A stretch of DNA of 64,000 nucleotides from CAZUHB01 sp964620445. Its GTDB lineage: Bacteria; Planctomycetota; B15-G4; CAYZWU01. Positions 48,741 through 56,799 of this stretch are shown in pieces (the stretch's first letter is position 1; the number at the start of each line of letters is the position of its first letter). The position numbers and the translations under genes are program-made. A model generated the notes under the pieces. That model saw only the letters and a program-made list of their open reading frames with translations, was not told the origin of the DNA and searched no databases. The stretch lies in contig CAZUHB010000035.1 in NCBI GenBank assembly GCA_964620445.1, positions 1 through 64,000 on the forward strand. Direction: 5' to 3'.

Positions 48741-49493
48741 GTGAAGCACAGGATGGTCAAGAAGCTTCGGCGCGTCGATTCTTTCCTCGAGTCAGCCTAT
48801 CGCTCCCCGGAGGCGGCTGATGAGTACTTCGCTCGTCACCGGAAGAGCCGAATCCGGCGGTTCGTGTCCCGCCGCGAAGCGCGCATCGTGATCGAACTGC
48901 TGCGCGAGGGTTTCGGCAAGGTCGCCGTCTTCGACCAGCAGGTCGCCGTCTTCGACCGACAGGTCGCCGCACAGCGAACCGACACCGCCGTTCAGGGCCT
49001 CACCGCCCCGATTCTGGATGTGCCCTCCGGTGCGGGCCGGCTCACGGCACGCCTTCAGGATGCCGGATTCGATCCGATCGCATGCGACAGCTCGATCGAC
49101 ATGATCCTGCGCGGCGTTGCGGCGGGAGCGATCGATTCGGACCGATGTCTTGCCGGCTCTGTATTCGCTCTTCCCTTCGGCCGCAATGCGTTCGCGGGCG
49201 GTGTCTGCGTCCGCTTCATGCACCATCTGGAAAGGGCCTCGCAGCGCAGGGAGGTTCTGAGCGAGATGCGCCGCGTCGTGAACGGCCCTGTCGTGGCCAG
49301 CGTCTGGAGCGGAACGAGTTTCCCGCGATTCAGGCGCGCGGTCAAGAGGGCCCTTGGAAGGAGACGATCGTCGCGATTCTGCATTCCGCTCCCGGAACTC
49401 CGCGAGGACGCGCGCAGGGCGGGGTGGCGCGTCGACAAGGTGCGCTACCTCTTCCCCTTCCTGGCCGAAACAGCTTATCTACTACTAATATAA
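48741..49493 (+). CDS. SAM-dependent methyltransferase (class I) with repeat-encoded insert
   Basis: A 250-residue protein from GTG 48741 (GGAG 4 nt upstream); ATG 48753 is the alternative. Motif I is ILDVPSGAGRLTARL, followed by ACDSSIDMI (acidic loop), LAGSVFALPFGRNAF and VCVRFMHHL, typical of methyltransferase 11 types. Between the preceding helix (IVIELLREGFG) and motif I lies VAVFDQQVAVFDRQVA, encoded by a 21-bp tandem repeat, an unusual place for an insert. Substrate unknown. Confidence 0.75.
   Translation: MKHRMVKKLRRVDSFLESAYRSPEAADEYFARHRKSRIRRFVSRREARIVIELLREGFGKVAVFDQQVAVFDRQVAAQRTDTAVQGLTAPILDVPSGAGRLTARLQDAGFDPIACDSSIDMILRGVAAGAIDSDRCLAGSVFALPFGRNAFAGGVCVRFMHHLERASQRREVLSEMRRVVNGPVVASVWSGTSFPRFRRAVKRALGRRRSSRFCIPLPELREDARRAGWRVDKVRYLFPFLAETAYLLLI
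48921..48970. repeat. 21-bp tandem repeat inside methyltransferase gene (array 4)
   Basis: Two units (48921-48941, 48942-48962) and a part copy, reading VAVFDQQ and VAVFDRQ. On the opposite strand the first unit matches the tolC unit at 17 of 21 positions by hand alignment. Confidence 0.88.
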
Positions 49494-49657
49494 TTCCCGC
49501 TACCGATCGATTTTCTGCGGAATTTTTCGCACTGACCCAGCATAAAAACAAGGGCGACAGAACCGTCCATGGCGAAAAAAAAAGAACATCCGTCCTAATT
49601 CCCTATTTTTCAGACGTTAATACGACGCCTGCAAATCAAATTCAAAAAACCACAATC

Positions 49658-49673
49658 TGGCACCCCGTTTGCT
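49658..49673 (+). promoter_or_regulatory. Sigma-54 promoter (-24/-12)
   Basis: TGGCAC-CCCGT-TTGCT matches the consensus TGGCAC-N5-TTGCW at every position, with GG and GC 10 nt apart. Predicted transcription start is near 49684. No start codon with coding potential follows; a terminator lies at 49824. Confidence 0.85.
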
Positions 49674-49683
49674 TTTTTTGAAT

Positions 49684-49857
49684 ACCGCACCGCGCAACTG
49701 ACAAAACGACGAAGAGACAAGATACGTTCAGGTGCCTCCTGGATGAGGAAAAGAGAATGGCGGGCGTGCCGTCAACCTCTTTGGCCCTTCCTCGTCGAGA
49801 ACGGTACGACTGATCGCAGGTAGGGAAGGCCGTGTTTTTCACGGCCTTCCTTTTTTT
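49684..49857 (+). ncRNA. Candidate sigma-54-dependent small RNA (~174 nt)
   Basis: The stretch between a consensus sigma-54 promoter and a strong rho-independent terminator contains no convincing ORF. The predicted RNA has a CCTCCTGGATGAGG segment (49735-49748) that can fold as a small hairpin presenting CCUCCU, an anti-Shine-Dalgarno-like sequence. It does not match 6S, SRP, tmRNA, RNase P or the common riboswitches as I recall them. Its start is estimated from the promoter. Regulation by an NtrC-type activator such as that at 47116 is inference. Confidence 0.6.
49824..49857 (+). terminator. Rho-independent terminator of the small RNA
   Basis: Perfect 11-bp stem GGAAGGCCGTG / CACGGCCTTCC with a TTTTT loop, followed by seven T. 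Confidence 0.93.
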
Positions 49858-49914
49858 GTTTTCCCCCGGTGCGGAGTGTTTGTCCTGCTCTTGAACAGAC
49901 TCTGCCCGTCGTCG

Positions 49915-49943
49915 TTGACTTCGTGTTCTTCGGCCATTAGAAT
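49915..49943 (+). promoter_or_regulatory. Sigma-70 promoter of the fumarase genes
   Basis: TTGACT and TAGAAT separated by 17 nt, about 90 nt upstream of the fumarase alpha start and downstream of the small-RNA terminator. Confidence 0.7.
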
Positions 49944-50032
49944 CGCTCGAAATTCACGGTAGCGAACCTCCATGCCCCGGTATGGTTAATTGCACTCCTG
50001 AACTTTTTATTTCAAAAGGATCTCAGAAAACC

Positions 50033-50908
50033 ATGGACGAAAACCTGATCAACCATTTGGTCGAACTGATCAAACGGGCCTCCACCGATCTGCCTGCGGA
50101 TGTGGTCGAAGCCCTTCGGGAGGCCAAGGCCAAGGAACCGGACGGATCGACGCAGGCCAACACCTTCGACACGATCTTGAAGAACGTTTCCATGGCGCGC
50201 GAGGCAGCCACACCGATCTGCCAGGACACGGGCATGCTCATCTTCTATGTCTATCACCCGCTGGGTGCGGACACGATCACCTTGCGCAGCCTGATCGAGA
50301 CCGCTGCCGAGAAGGCCACGAAGAACATCTATCTCCGGCCCAACGCCGTCGACCCGGTGACCGGGAAGAACTCCGGCACGAATGTGGGCGTCAACGCGCC
50401 CTACGTGGCGTTCAAACCGTGGGACAAGGACGAGATCTACATCAGGCTCATGCTCAAGGGGGGCGGTTCGGAAAACGTGGGCAAGCAGTACACCCTGCCC
50501 GACTCGCGTCTCGGCGCGGGCCGCGACCTGAAAGGCGTGCGCAAGTGCGTGCTCGACGCGGTGCACAGCGCCCAGGGCAAAGGGTGCGGGCCGGGAACGG
50601 TCGGAGTGGGGATCGGCGGCGACCGGGGATCGGCGTTCTTCCTCTCGAAGGAGCAGTTCTTCCGCACGATCGGCTCGACCAACGACGATCCAGAGCTTGC
50701 GGCCCTCGAGGACTCCCTTCACGAGGATCTCGACTCGCTCGGAATCGGACCGATGGGATTCGGCGGCAAGACAACGGTGCTCGACGTGTTCATCGCCAAG
50801 CAGCACCGCCATCCGGCCACCTTTTACGTATCCGTGTCCTACATATGCTGGGCGTTCAGACGAAAAGCGATGACCCTGAAGAACGGGGAGGTTGTATACC
50901 ATGATTAA
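50033..50908 (+). CDS. Fumarate hydratase class I, alpha subunit
   Basis: A 291-residue subunit of the [4Fe-4S] fumarase (or L(+)-tartrate dehydratase family) converting fumarate to malate in the TCA cycle. Cluster Cys in PICQDTGM, GCGPGTVGVGIGG and the SYICWAFRR region; NVGVNAPYVAFKP is a family block. Start at 50033 (MDENLINHLVE) with AAGGA upstream; the in-frame extension to 49982 is less likely. It overlaps the beta subunit by 8 nt, typical of two-subunit class I enzymes. Fumarase is favoured over tartrate dehydratase because of metabolic prevalence, not from residues seen. Confidence 0.88.
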   Translation: MDENLINHLVELIKRASTDLPADVVEALREAKAKEPDGSTQANTFDTILKNVSMAREAATPICQDTGMLIFYVYHPLGADTITLRSLIETAAEKATKNIYLRPNAVDPVTGKNSGTNVGVNAPYVAFKPWDKDEIYIRLMLKGGGSENVGKQYTLPDSRLGAGRDLKGVRKCVLDAVHSAQGKGCGPGTVGVGIGGDRGSAFFLSKEQFFRTIGSTNDDPELAALEDSLHEDLDSLGIGPMGFGGKTTVLDVFIAKQHRHPATFYVSVSYICWAFRRKAMTLKNGEVVYHD

Positions 50909-51479
50909 ACTGAACATCCCGATCTCCGAAGACGAGATCCGCAACCTCAAGTGCGGCGACACCGTTTCGCTCACCGGCACGATCGTGACCGCCCGCGACG
51001 CGGGCCACAAGCTCATGGTCGAGGAGCGGCCCGATTTCCTGAACGACCTTCTCAAGGACGGGGTGATCTATCACTGCGGCCCGGTGGTGAAGAAGGAGGG
51101 GGACAAGTGGTCGTTCGTGTCGGCCGGTCCCACCACGAGCGCGCGCGAGGAGCCCTACCAGGGCAAGGTGATCGAGAGCTACCAGGTGCGCGGCGTGATC
51201 GGCAAGGGCGGCATGGGCAAGGACACCCTCGCAGCATGCAAGAAGTTCGGCGCCGTCTACTTCCACGCCGTCGGCGGAGCCGGAACGCTCATCGGCCAGT
51301 CGGTCAAAGAGGTCACCGACGTTCACAAGCTGGAGGAGTTCGGAACACCCGAGGCGTTCTGGGTGATCCGCGTCGAGGACTTTCCCGTGATCGTCACCAT
51401 GGACACGCATGGCGAGAGTCTTCATGCGAAAGTCCTCGCCGCGTCAGCCGAGCAACTCGAAAAGCTGCTCGAAAAATAG
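50901..51479 (+). CDS. Fumarate hydratase class I, beta subunit
   Basis: A 192-residue partner of the alpha subunit. Family blocks: LTGTIVTARDAGHKLM, YHCGPVV, SAGPTTSAREEPY (substrate loop), VIGKGGMGKDT and YFHAVGGAGTLIGQSVKEV. Start at ATG 50901, behind GGGGAGG within the end of the alpha gene, giving coupled translation. Together the two form the fumarase. Confidence 0.9.
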   Translation: MIKLNIPISEDEIRNLKCGDTVSLTGTIVTARDAGHKLMVEERPDFLNDLLKDGVIYHCGPVVKKEGDKWSFVSAGPTTSAREEPYQGKVIESYQVRGVIGKGGMGKDTLAACKKFGAVYFHAVGGAGTLIGQSVKEVTDVHKLEEFGTPEAFWVIRVEDFPVIVTMDTHGESLHAKVLAASAEQLEKLLEK

Positions 51480-51633
51480 ACGCTCCGTGCTACTTTCTTA
51501 TTTGGCGGCCCCTATCCGTATCGGGTCCCCGCAATCCAGAAAGCAAACGGGCCTTACGCGGCCCGTCGAACACAAGGTCCGCCGGCGGCCGTGGAACGGA
51601 ATCGGCCCGGACCATTCGTACCGGAGGTGTACA

Positions 51634-52308
51634 ATGACCCACTGGATGTGTACCCACTGCGGCTTTCTCGTCAGCGTCGAACCCCCGCCCACGGACTGCC
51701 CGAGCTGCAAGGAAGCGTGCACGTTCAATGACGTGACCTGCTATCGGGCCGAGTGCGGCGGCGAGCAGAACGTCGATCCCTTGCTGGTCGGCGCCACCTT
51801 GCGCTCGATCGGTTCGAAAACTCCGGCGACCGAGCTGCCCGAGGCCAAAAGCGCGGCCGAAGCCCACGACAAGATCGACCTCGTCCCGATCTTCCACAAC
51901 ATGAAGGACAAGCAGAAGAAGGCGGTCCTCGATCTTGGCGTGAAGGAAACGATCCCTTCCGACACTGTGATCTTCTCCGAGGGGGACAGTGCCGATGCGC
52001 TCTATATCGTCGAGAGGGGCCGCGTGGCGATCAAGGCCGCACTCAAGGGCGGCAAGTGGGCGCCCGTGTGCGCGGTTTCGCCGGGCGAGGTCTTCGGGTG
52101 GTCGTGTCTCGTGCCGCCCTACAGGTTCACCGCCTCGGCCACGAGCCTCGAGGAGACGGTGGTCACCTCGGTCGAGGCGACCAAGCTGCGCGACCTCTTC
52201 ACGCGCGAGCCGGGGATCGGTTATTACATGATGCAAAATGTGGCGGAACTGATCACGTCGCGGCTGAAGAACGTGCGGCTCGAGCTCCTGGGTATTGTGT
52301 ACATGTAG
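51634..52308 (+). CDS. Rubredoxin-like domain plus cyclic-nucleotide-binding domain protein
   Basis: A 224-residue protein. The first ~50 residues are rubredoxin/zinc-ribbon-like (MCTHCGF, CPSCKEACTFNDVTCYRAECGG), then a CRP-type cNMP-binding beta-roll: IFSEGDSADALYIVERGRVAI, GEVFGWSCLVPPYRFTASA. It lacks the C-terminal HTH of CRP/FNR, so it should not bind DNA itself. GGAGG 6 nt before ATG 51634 decides the start. Likely a small redox or metal-coupled sensor; partner unknown. Confidence 0.85.
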   Translation: MTHWMCTHCGFLVSVEPPPTDCPSCKEACTFNDVTCYRAECGGEQNVDPLLVGATLRSIGSKTPATELPEAKSAAEAHDKIDLVPIFHNMKDKQKKAVLDLGVKETIPSDTVIFSEGDSADALYIVERGRVAIKAALKGGKWAPVCAVSPGEVFGWSCLVPPYRFTASATSLEETVVTSVEATKLRDLFTREPGIGYYMMQNVAELITSRLKNVRLELLGIVYM

Positions 52309-52347
52309 AATTCCGAAGAATGAAATCGCTCGCAGGGAGGAAGCAGA

Positions 52348-53187
52348 ATGCAGATATTCATCGACACGGCAGATATCGCTGAGATCAAGGAAGCCATCTC
52401 GTGGGGCATCGTGGACGGTGTCACGACCAATCCCTCCTTGCTCAAGAAGTCATTCGGAAAATACAAGGGCGATCGTTTCTCGTTCAAGGAGTACATCGAG
52501 AAGATCCTCAACCTCGCCGGCCCGGGATGCCCGGTGAGCCTCGAGGTGATCGGCGTGACCGAAGAAGCGATCCTGCACGAAGCCCATTACCTCTTCGAGA
52601 CGTTCAACACGATCGCCGGCAATGTGGTCATCAAGGTGCCGATCAACCCGCGCGTGCCCTCCGGCGAGAACGATATCTACGACGGACTCAAGGCGCTCAA
52701 GAGGCTCCACGAGGAAGGAATCCCCACGAACTGCACACTCGTCATGTCGCCCGAGCAGGCGCTCCTCGCGGCCAAGGCGGGGGCCAATTACATCTCCCCC
52801 TTCGCGGGCCGCATCGACGACGACCTGAGAAAGCGCACGGACATGACCTTCGACAAGACCGATTACTTTCCCGCCGAGGGGATCACCGACTCGGGCGAGC
52901 CCGCCGCGCTCGGCCAGCAGGCCGTGTCGGACAAAGGTATCCTCTCCGGTGTCGACCTCTGCCGCAGCGTGATGGATATCATCGCCGCATACGACCTGGA
53001 TAGCCTCGTCATCGCCGCCAGTGTGCGCAACGCGCGCCAGGCGCGCGAGCTGGCCGAGATCGGCGCCGACATCGCCACGATCCCCTTCCCCGTGATCCAG
53101 GACATGCTCTGCCATCACAAGTCGGAAGAAGGCATGGCGGCCTTCCTGGGCGACGTGGTTCCCGAGTACCGGACCATGTTCCAGTAA
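52348..53187 (+). CDS. Transaldolase / fructose-6-phosphate aldolase family (TalC-like)
   Basis: A 279-residue TIM-barrel aldolase. FIDTADIAEIK, GVTTNPSLL, the Schiff-base Lys96 in GNVVIKVPI, and NCTLVMSPEQALLAAKAGANYISPF agree with the short transaldolase/FSA group. It is longer than FSA (~220), mainly from an insert at 30-50 and around 165-200. GGGAGGAAG upstream of the ATG. Whether it is a transaldolase of the pentose phosphate pathway or an aldolase is not decided by the sequence. Confidence 0.88.
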   Translation: MQIFIDTADIAEIKEAISWGIVDGVTTNPSLLKKSFGKYKGDRFSFKEYIEKILNLAGPGCPVSLEVIGVTEEAILHEAHYLFETFNTIAGNVVIKVPINPRVPSGENDIYDGLKALKRLHEEGIPTNCTLVMSPEQALLAAKAGANYISPFAGRIDDDLRKRTDMTFDKTDYFPAEGITDSGEPAALGQQAVSDKGILSGVDLCRSVMDIIAAYDLDSLVIAASVRNARQARELAEIGADIATIPFPVIQDMLCHHKSEEGMAAFLGDVVPEYRTMFQ

Positions 53188-53189
53188 CC

Positions 53190-53228
53190 GGCCGGCCTGG
53201 TAGTTTGCCGGCCTCTTCCGCGGAAGAG
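53190..53228. terminator. Tandem hairpins between convergent genes
   Basis: GGCCGGC / GCCGGCC (53190-53213) and CTCTTCC-GC-GGAAGAG (53213-53228) lie between the transaldolase stop and the phosphoesterase stop. No T-tract, so possible bidirectional terminator only. Confidence 0.4.
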
Positions 53229-53235
53229 AAAGCAA

Positions 53236-54186
53236 TCAGCTATCACCCCGGAAGCGCAGAACGCGGTCGGGCTCCCGGCCCCGGCCGTCGATGACCAGCC
53301 CGCCGGGACGGACGGTCACGCTCGCGTAGGCGTTCTGCCCGGGAGTCTCCACCATCCCCTGAACGGTCAGGTAGTGAACGCCCTTCTTGACCGCGTGGTT
53401 GCCGTGGTGGTTGTGGCCGTTGATGTAGGCCACCACCTGGCCGCTCGCCTCGATGATGTCGATCACCTCGGAGTCGTTCCACAGGTTGTGGACGTTCGCT
53501 GGAAAGACAGGGAAGTGGCAGAAGATGATCGCTTTCTGTCCGGCCGCGCGCGCCGAAGCGAGTGTGCTCTCGAGCCAGGCGAGCTGCGCGGCACCGACCG
53601 CGCCGTTCCAGGGCTGCCCGTTGGGCGCTTTCTCTTCCGTCAGCTCCTCCAGGCGAGCCACGGCCTGCGCGTGTTTCTTGCTCCCCTCGGGATTGGCGTA
53701 GAGACTGACGTCGTTGCCGTCGAGCACGATGAACCGGTAAGCGTCGAGGCTGAAATCATAATATCTCGCTCTCATGCCCAGCTTGACCGGAACGGCTCCC
53801 TTCGACCCCTCGGCCACGGAGAAGTCGTGGTTACCGAGCACGTGAAAGTGGGGCATGGCCAGCGTGTCGTAAACGGGCAAGAGCGCATCGAAGCTGGCGA
53901 AATCGTCGTCGATAAAATCGCCGAGGTGGATCACGAAGGCGAGGTCCTGCTTGTTGAAATCCTGGACGCAGGCAGCAAGCTTTTCGAGGGAGGCGCGGTA
54001 GTGGCGTGATCCCTTCGGTTCACAGTCGCAGTACTGCGCGTCAGCCACGACCCCGAAAGAAAGGCCGCTCCCATCGATCGCGGGCGCGTCTGTGGACGCG
54101 CATCGGACCAAACCGATACTGGCCGCACTCCCGGCCACGAACCCCAAAAATCCGCGTCTCGTGAGGGTTTTTTCCGATTCTGCCAT
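53236..54186 (-). CDS. Tat-exported metallophosphoesterase (ADPRibase-Mn-like)
   Basis: A 316-residue protein with a twin-arginine signal (TRRGFLGFVAGSAASIGL). Calcineurin-like motifs: GVVADAQY (Asp), VIHLGDFIDDD, HVLGNHDF, IIFCHFPV, INGHNHHGNH. The order and wording (DAQYCD...YRASLEKL) match Mn-dependent ADP-ribose/CDP-alcohol diphosphatase homologues. Function in the periplasm may be nucleotide or phospholipid headgroup hydrolysis. Confidence 0.85.
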   Translation of the reverse strand: MAESEKTLTRRGFLGFVAGSAASIGLVRCASTDAPAIDGSGLSFGVVADAQYCDCEPKGSRHYRASLEKLAACVQDFNKQDLAFVIHLGDFIDDDFASFDALLPVYDTLAMPHFHVLGNHDFSVAEGSKGAVPVKLGMRARYYDFSLDAYRFIVLDGNDVSLYANPEGSKKHAQAVARLEELTEEKAPNGQPWNGAVGAAQLAWLESTLASARAAGQKAIIFCHFPVFPANVHNLWNDSEVIDIIEASGQVVAYINGHNHHGNHAVKKGVHYLTVQGMVETPGQNAYASVTVRPGGLVIDGRGREPDRVLRFRGDS

Positions 54187-54436
54187 CGTCCGTTCCTTTC
54201 CGACTCTGGTCCCGCGCTCGCCGTTCGAGCTCTGCGCGATCGGGCATTATTCAGTTAATCTTAACGAGTTGGGCCAAATCTTTTCACGATTGAAATCATA
54301 TTTCACGCTAATTGAAGTGGATTATGTTCCCCCTTGTACTTTTGGGTCAATTATGTAAAATATTGGATGCCTAATAGGACTCGTTGAACGCTGAATGGGA
54401 TCAATCATTGCATCACGTATCAGAAAGGAGAGCAGC

Positions 54437-55384
54437 ATGCACAAGTTCATTGTACCTGTCGCCCTCGCACTCGGCCTGTTATGCCTGTGGATAGCCCCTC
54501 CGCTGGCCGCTCAGGAACGATGCTTGGACGGCAATTTCGAGTTGGGTAATGCCTTGGGACCGTGGACGCTTTTCGGCGACAACACGGGCGCCCAGTTCAC
54601 GCAGTACGACGTGGACAACGTTGGGGGGCCGACTTGGTGTCTCGAGAGAGCACCGGGCTCTGACTACGGTAGCGGCGGAATCCGACAGGATGTGCTTCTC
54701 ATCGGCGGCGTCACCTATCAGTTCGAAGCTGACGTCTGCTATTACGCCTGCTGAAGCAGCCCCTCTGACGGCGGAAATTTCGACGTCTCGATCAACGGGG
54801 GGTTGATCGCAAGCGATTCAGCGGGTCCTTTGACAATCTTGATTCCCAAGTACAGCTCGATGAGCACGACCTTCTCGGTTCCGACAACGGGAATGTACAC
54901 GCTCGAAATCTATAACTACCGGAGTGAACCTCAGCTCACTATTCAGAACTTCATCGATGATATCACGATCGTTCCCACTGCGACGGATTTCACATGCGAC
55001 TTAACCCAGGCGGAAGTAGATGTGTACAACACGTTCACGTTTACGATGAACGCCGGCTCGAGCTGGGCCGGCTGGAAGTACTGGGTGTTCGTGAGTGCAA
55101 CCGGCGGATGGCCCGGATTGACCAACAACGGTATCTGGGTGCCGCTCGTCTTCGACAGTCTGCTTCAGATGTCGATCGACTACGTGAACGTGGGTCCCTT
55201 CGTGAACACGCGCGGCACACTCGACGCCTACGGGCAGAGCTGGTGCCAGCTTATTCCGGCGAATCTTCTCGGTGCACCCTGGATCGGCCGCAGTGCCCAT
55301 GTGGCCTACGTTCTGTACACCGGTCCATCGATTTCGCCGATCAGCTACGCTTCGCAGCCGGTGGAAATCTATTTCATTCCCTGA
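54437..55384 (+). CDS. Secreted protein with in-frame TGA (putative selenoprotein), paralog 1
   Basis: Read through TGA at 54752-54754 (codon 106) this is a 315-residue secreted protein. Signal peptide ends in APPLAAQE; an N-terminal jelly-roll-like domain (GNFELGNALGPWTLFGDN) runs through YYAC-(TGA)-SSPSDGGNFDVSIN; a second domain ends in PISYASQPVEIYFIP. AAAGGAG precedes the ATG. Without readthrough the first ORF would stop at 105 residues mid-domain. The downstream part has no convincing separate start. Terminator at 55438. Sec at 106 next to Cys105 is proposed; other UGA recoding is possible. Confidence 0.75.
54767..54787 (+). promoter_or_regulatory. SECIS-like hairpin, paralog 1
   Basis: GACG pairs with CGTC, then a G/A mismatch, then CGGA with TTCG and a 3-nt loop, or CG/CG with a 7-nt loop beginning with G. 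It starts 12 nt after the TGA. Hand-folded only. Confidence 0.45.
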
Positions 55385-55437
55385 GGTATAACCCTCGGGA
55401 ACATGTGTTTGGTCGTCAACGAGTCAAAAGCAAAAAA

Positions 55438-55470
55438 GCAGCCTTCCAGATCCGGAAGGCTGCTTTTTTT
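55438..55470 (+). terminator. Rho-independent terminator after paralog 1
   Basis: 10-bp stem GCAGCCTTCC / GGAAGGCTGC, 6-nt loop, seven T. Confidence 0.93.
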
Positions 55471-55639
55471 ACCTCTCCGAACGCCACGGGCTCCCTCCAT
55501 TCCTCAGCCCGTCTCCCCTGTCGTCCCGCGCCGGCCGCCCGAAATTTCGAGCTGCCGCAGTTGATTCAATGTTTTATGTCCAGTCGGGCTCGAGCCCATT
55601 TCTTTTTTCTCGGTCTTTGTTCCTGAAAGGAGAGACAAC

Positions 55640-56587
55640 ATGCGAAAGTTTGTTCTACCAGCGACCATTGTAGCCTGTTTGCTGTGCGTGTGGGCGGCCC
55701 CACCGATGGCTGCCCAGGAAAGGTGCCGCGACGGCAACTTCGAATTGGGGAACGCCCTGGGGCCGTGGACGCTCTTCGACGACAACACGGGCGCTGGTTT
55801 CGTACAGTACGACGTGGACGGCGTGGGCGGTCCCACGTGGTGCCTCATGAGGATGCCCGGTTCCAATTACGGCAACGGCGGCGTTCAGCAGAGCGTGCTC
55901 CTCGTCGGCGGTGTGACCTATCAGTTCGATGCGGACATCGCATACTACTCGTGCTGAAGCAACGAACCGGACGGCGGAAATTTCGACGTCTCGATCAACA
56001 GTTCGTTGATTGCCACTGATTCCTGCGGACCTATCATTCTCGGTCAGACCATCCTCTCCACTCTTTCGGGAACCTACACCGCGCCCTCGACAGGCATGTA
56101 CACTCTCGAGATCTACAACTACAACACGAGTCCTCAATCGCTTCTCGAAAACTACATCGATGATATCACCCTCGTGCCCACGGCAACCGATTTCGCCTGC
56201 GACCTGACCCAGGCCGAGGTGGATCAGTTCAACACCTTCACCTTCACGCTGAATGCCGGCTCGAACTGGGCGGGCTGGAAGTACTGGGTGTTCGTGAGCG
56301 CCACCGGCGGCTGGCCGGGACTGACCAACAACGGCATCTGGGTCCCCCTCGTTTTCGACAGCCTGCTCCAGATGTCGATCGACTACGCGAACGTGGGTCC
56401 CTTCGTGAACACGCGCTCCACCCTCGACGGTTTCGGCCAGAGCTGGTGCCAGCTCGTTCCGGCCAATCTCCTCGGTGCACCCTGGATCGGCCGCAGCGCC
56501 CATGTGGCCTATGTGCTCTACCAGGGGCCGTCGATTTCGCCGATCAGCTATGCGTCGCAGCCGGTGGAGATCTATTTCATCCCCTAG
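55640..56587 (+). CDS. Secreted protein with in-frame TGA (putative selenoprotein), paralog 2
   Basis: Same length (948 nt, 315 codons) and layout as its neighbours: signal peptide ending APPMAAQE, jelly-roll-like domain, YYSC-(TGA)-SNEPDGGNFDVSIN with TGA at 55955-55957 (codon 106), and a C-terminal domain very like paralog 1 (FVFVSATGGWPGLTNNG-type core, ending PVEIYFIP). GAAAGGAG upstream. The codons around the TGA differ from paralog 1 mostly silently or conservatively, which argues that both sides are translated as one chain. Confidence 0.75.
55970..55990 (+). promoter_or_regulatory. SECIS-like hairpin, paralog 2
   Basis: Identical in sequence and distance from TGA to the paralog 1 hairpin. 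Confidence 0.45.
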
Positions 56588-56627
56588 AGGATTTGCTGAA
56601 ATTGAAAAGTCAAAGGTCTCAAAATGA

Positions 56628-56675
56628 ACAGAAGAGCGACCGCTCTCGAAGAAGAGCGGCCGTGCTTCTGTTTTA
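56628..56675 (+). terminator. Terminator after paralog 2
   Basis: Long imperfect stem: ACAGAAG and CCGCTCT pair with AGAGCGG and CTTCTGT, with small bulges, followed by TTTTATT. Confidence 0.8.
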
Positions 56676-56799
56676 TTGTAAACCCGATCCCTTGCGCTCC
56701 GCTCTTTCTGGGACTATAAATTATTCTGAAGCCTTTTAGAGTTCCATTGCCCGAAACGCTCGGTTTTTTTTCGCCCTATTACCGGAAAGGAGAATTCGA

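Noticed and set aside
54396..54415. Sigma-54-like site upstream of UGA paralog 1
   Set aside because: Only half of the -24 element matches and the other paralogs lack it.
54803..55384. Separate gene starting at TTG downstream of the TGA
   Set aside because: Coding conservation runs upstream of the TTG to the TGA in all paralogs, and no plausible RBS is conserved among them.
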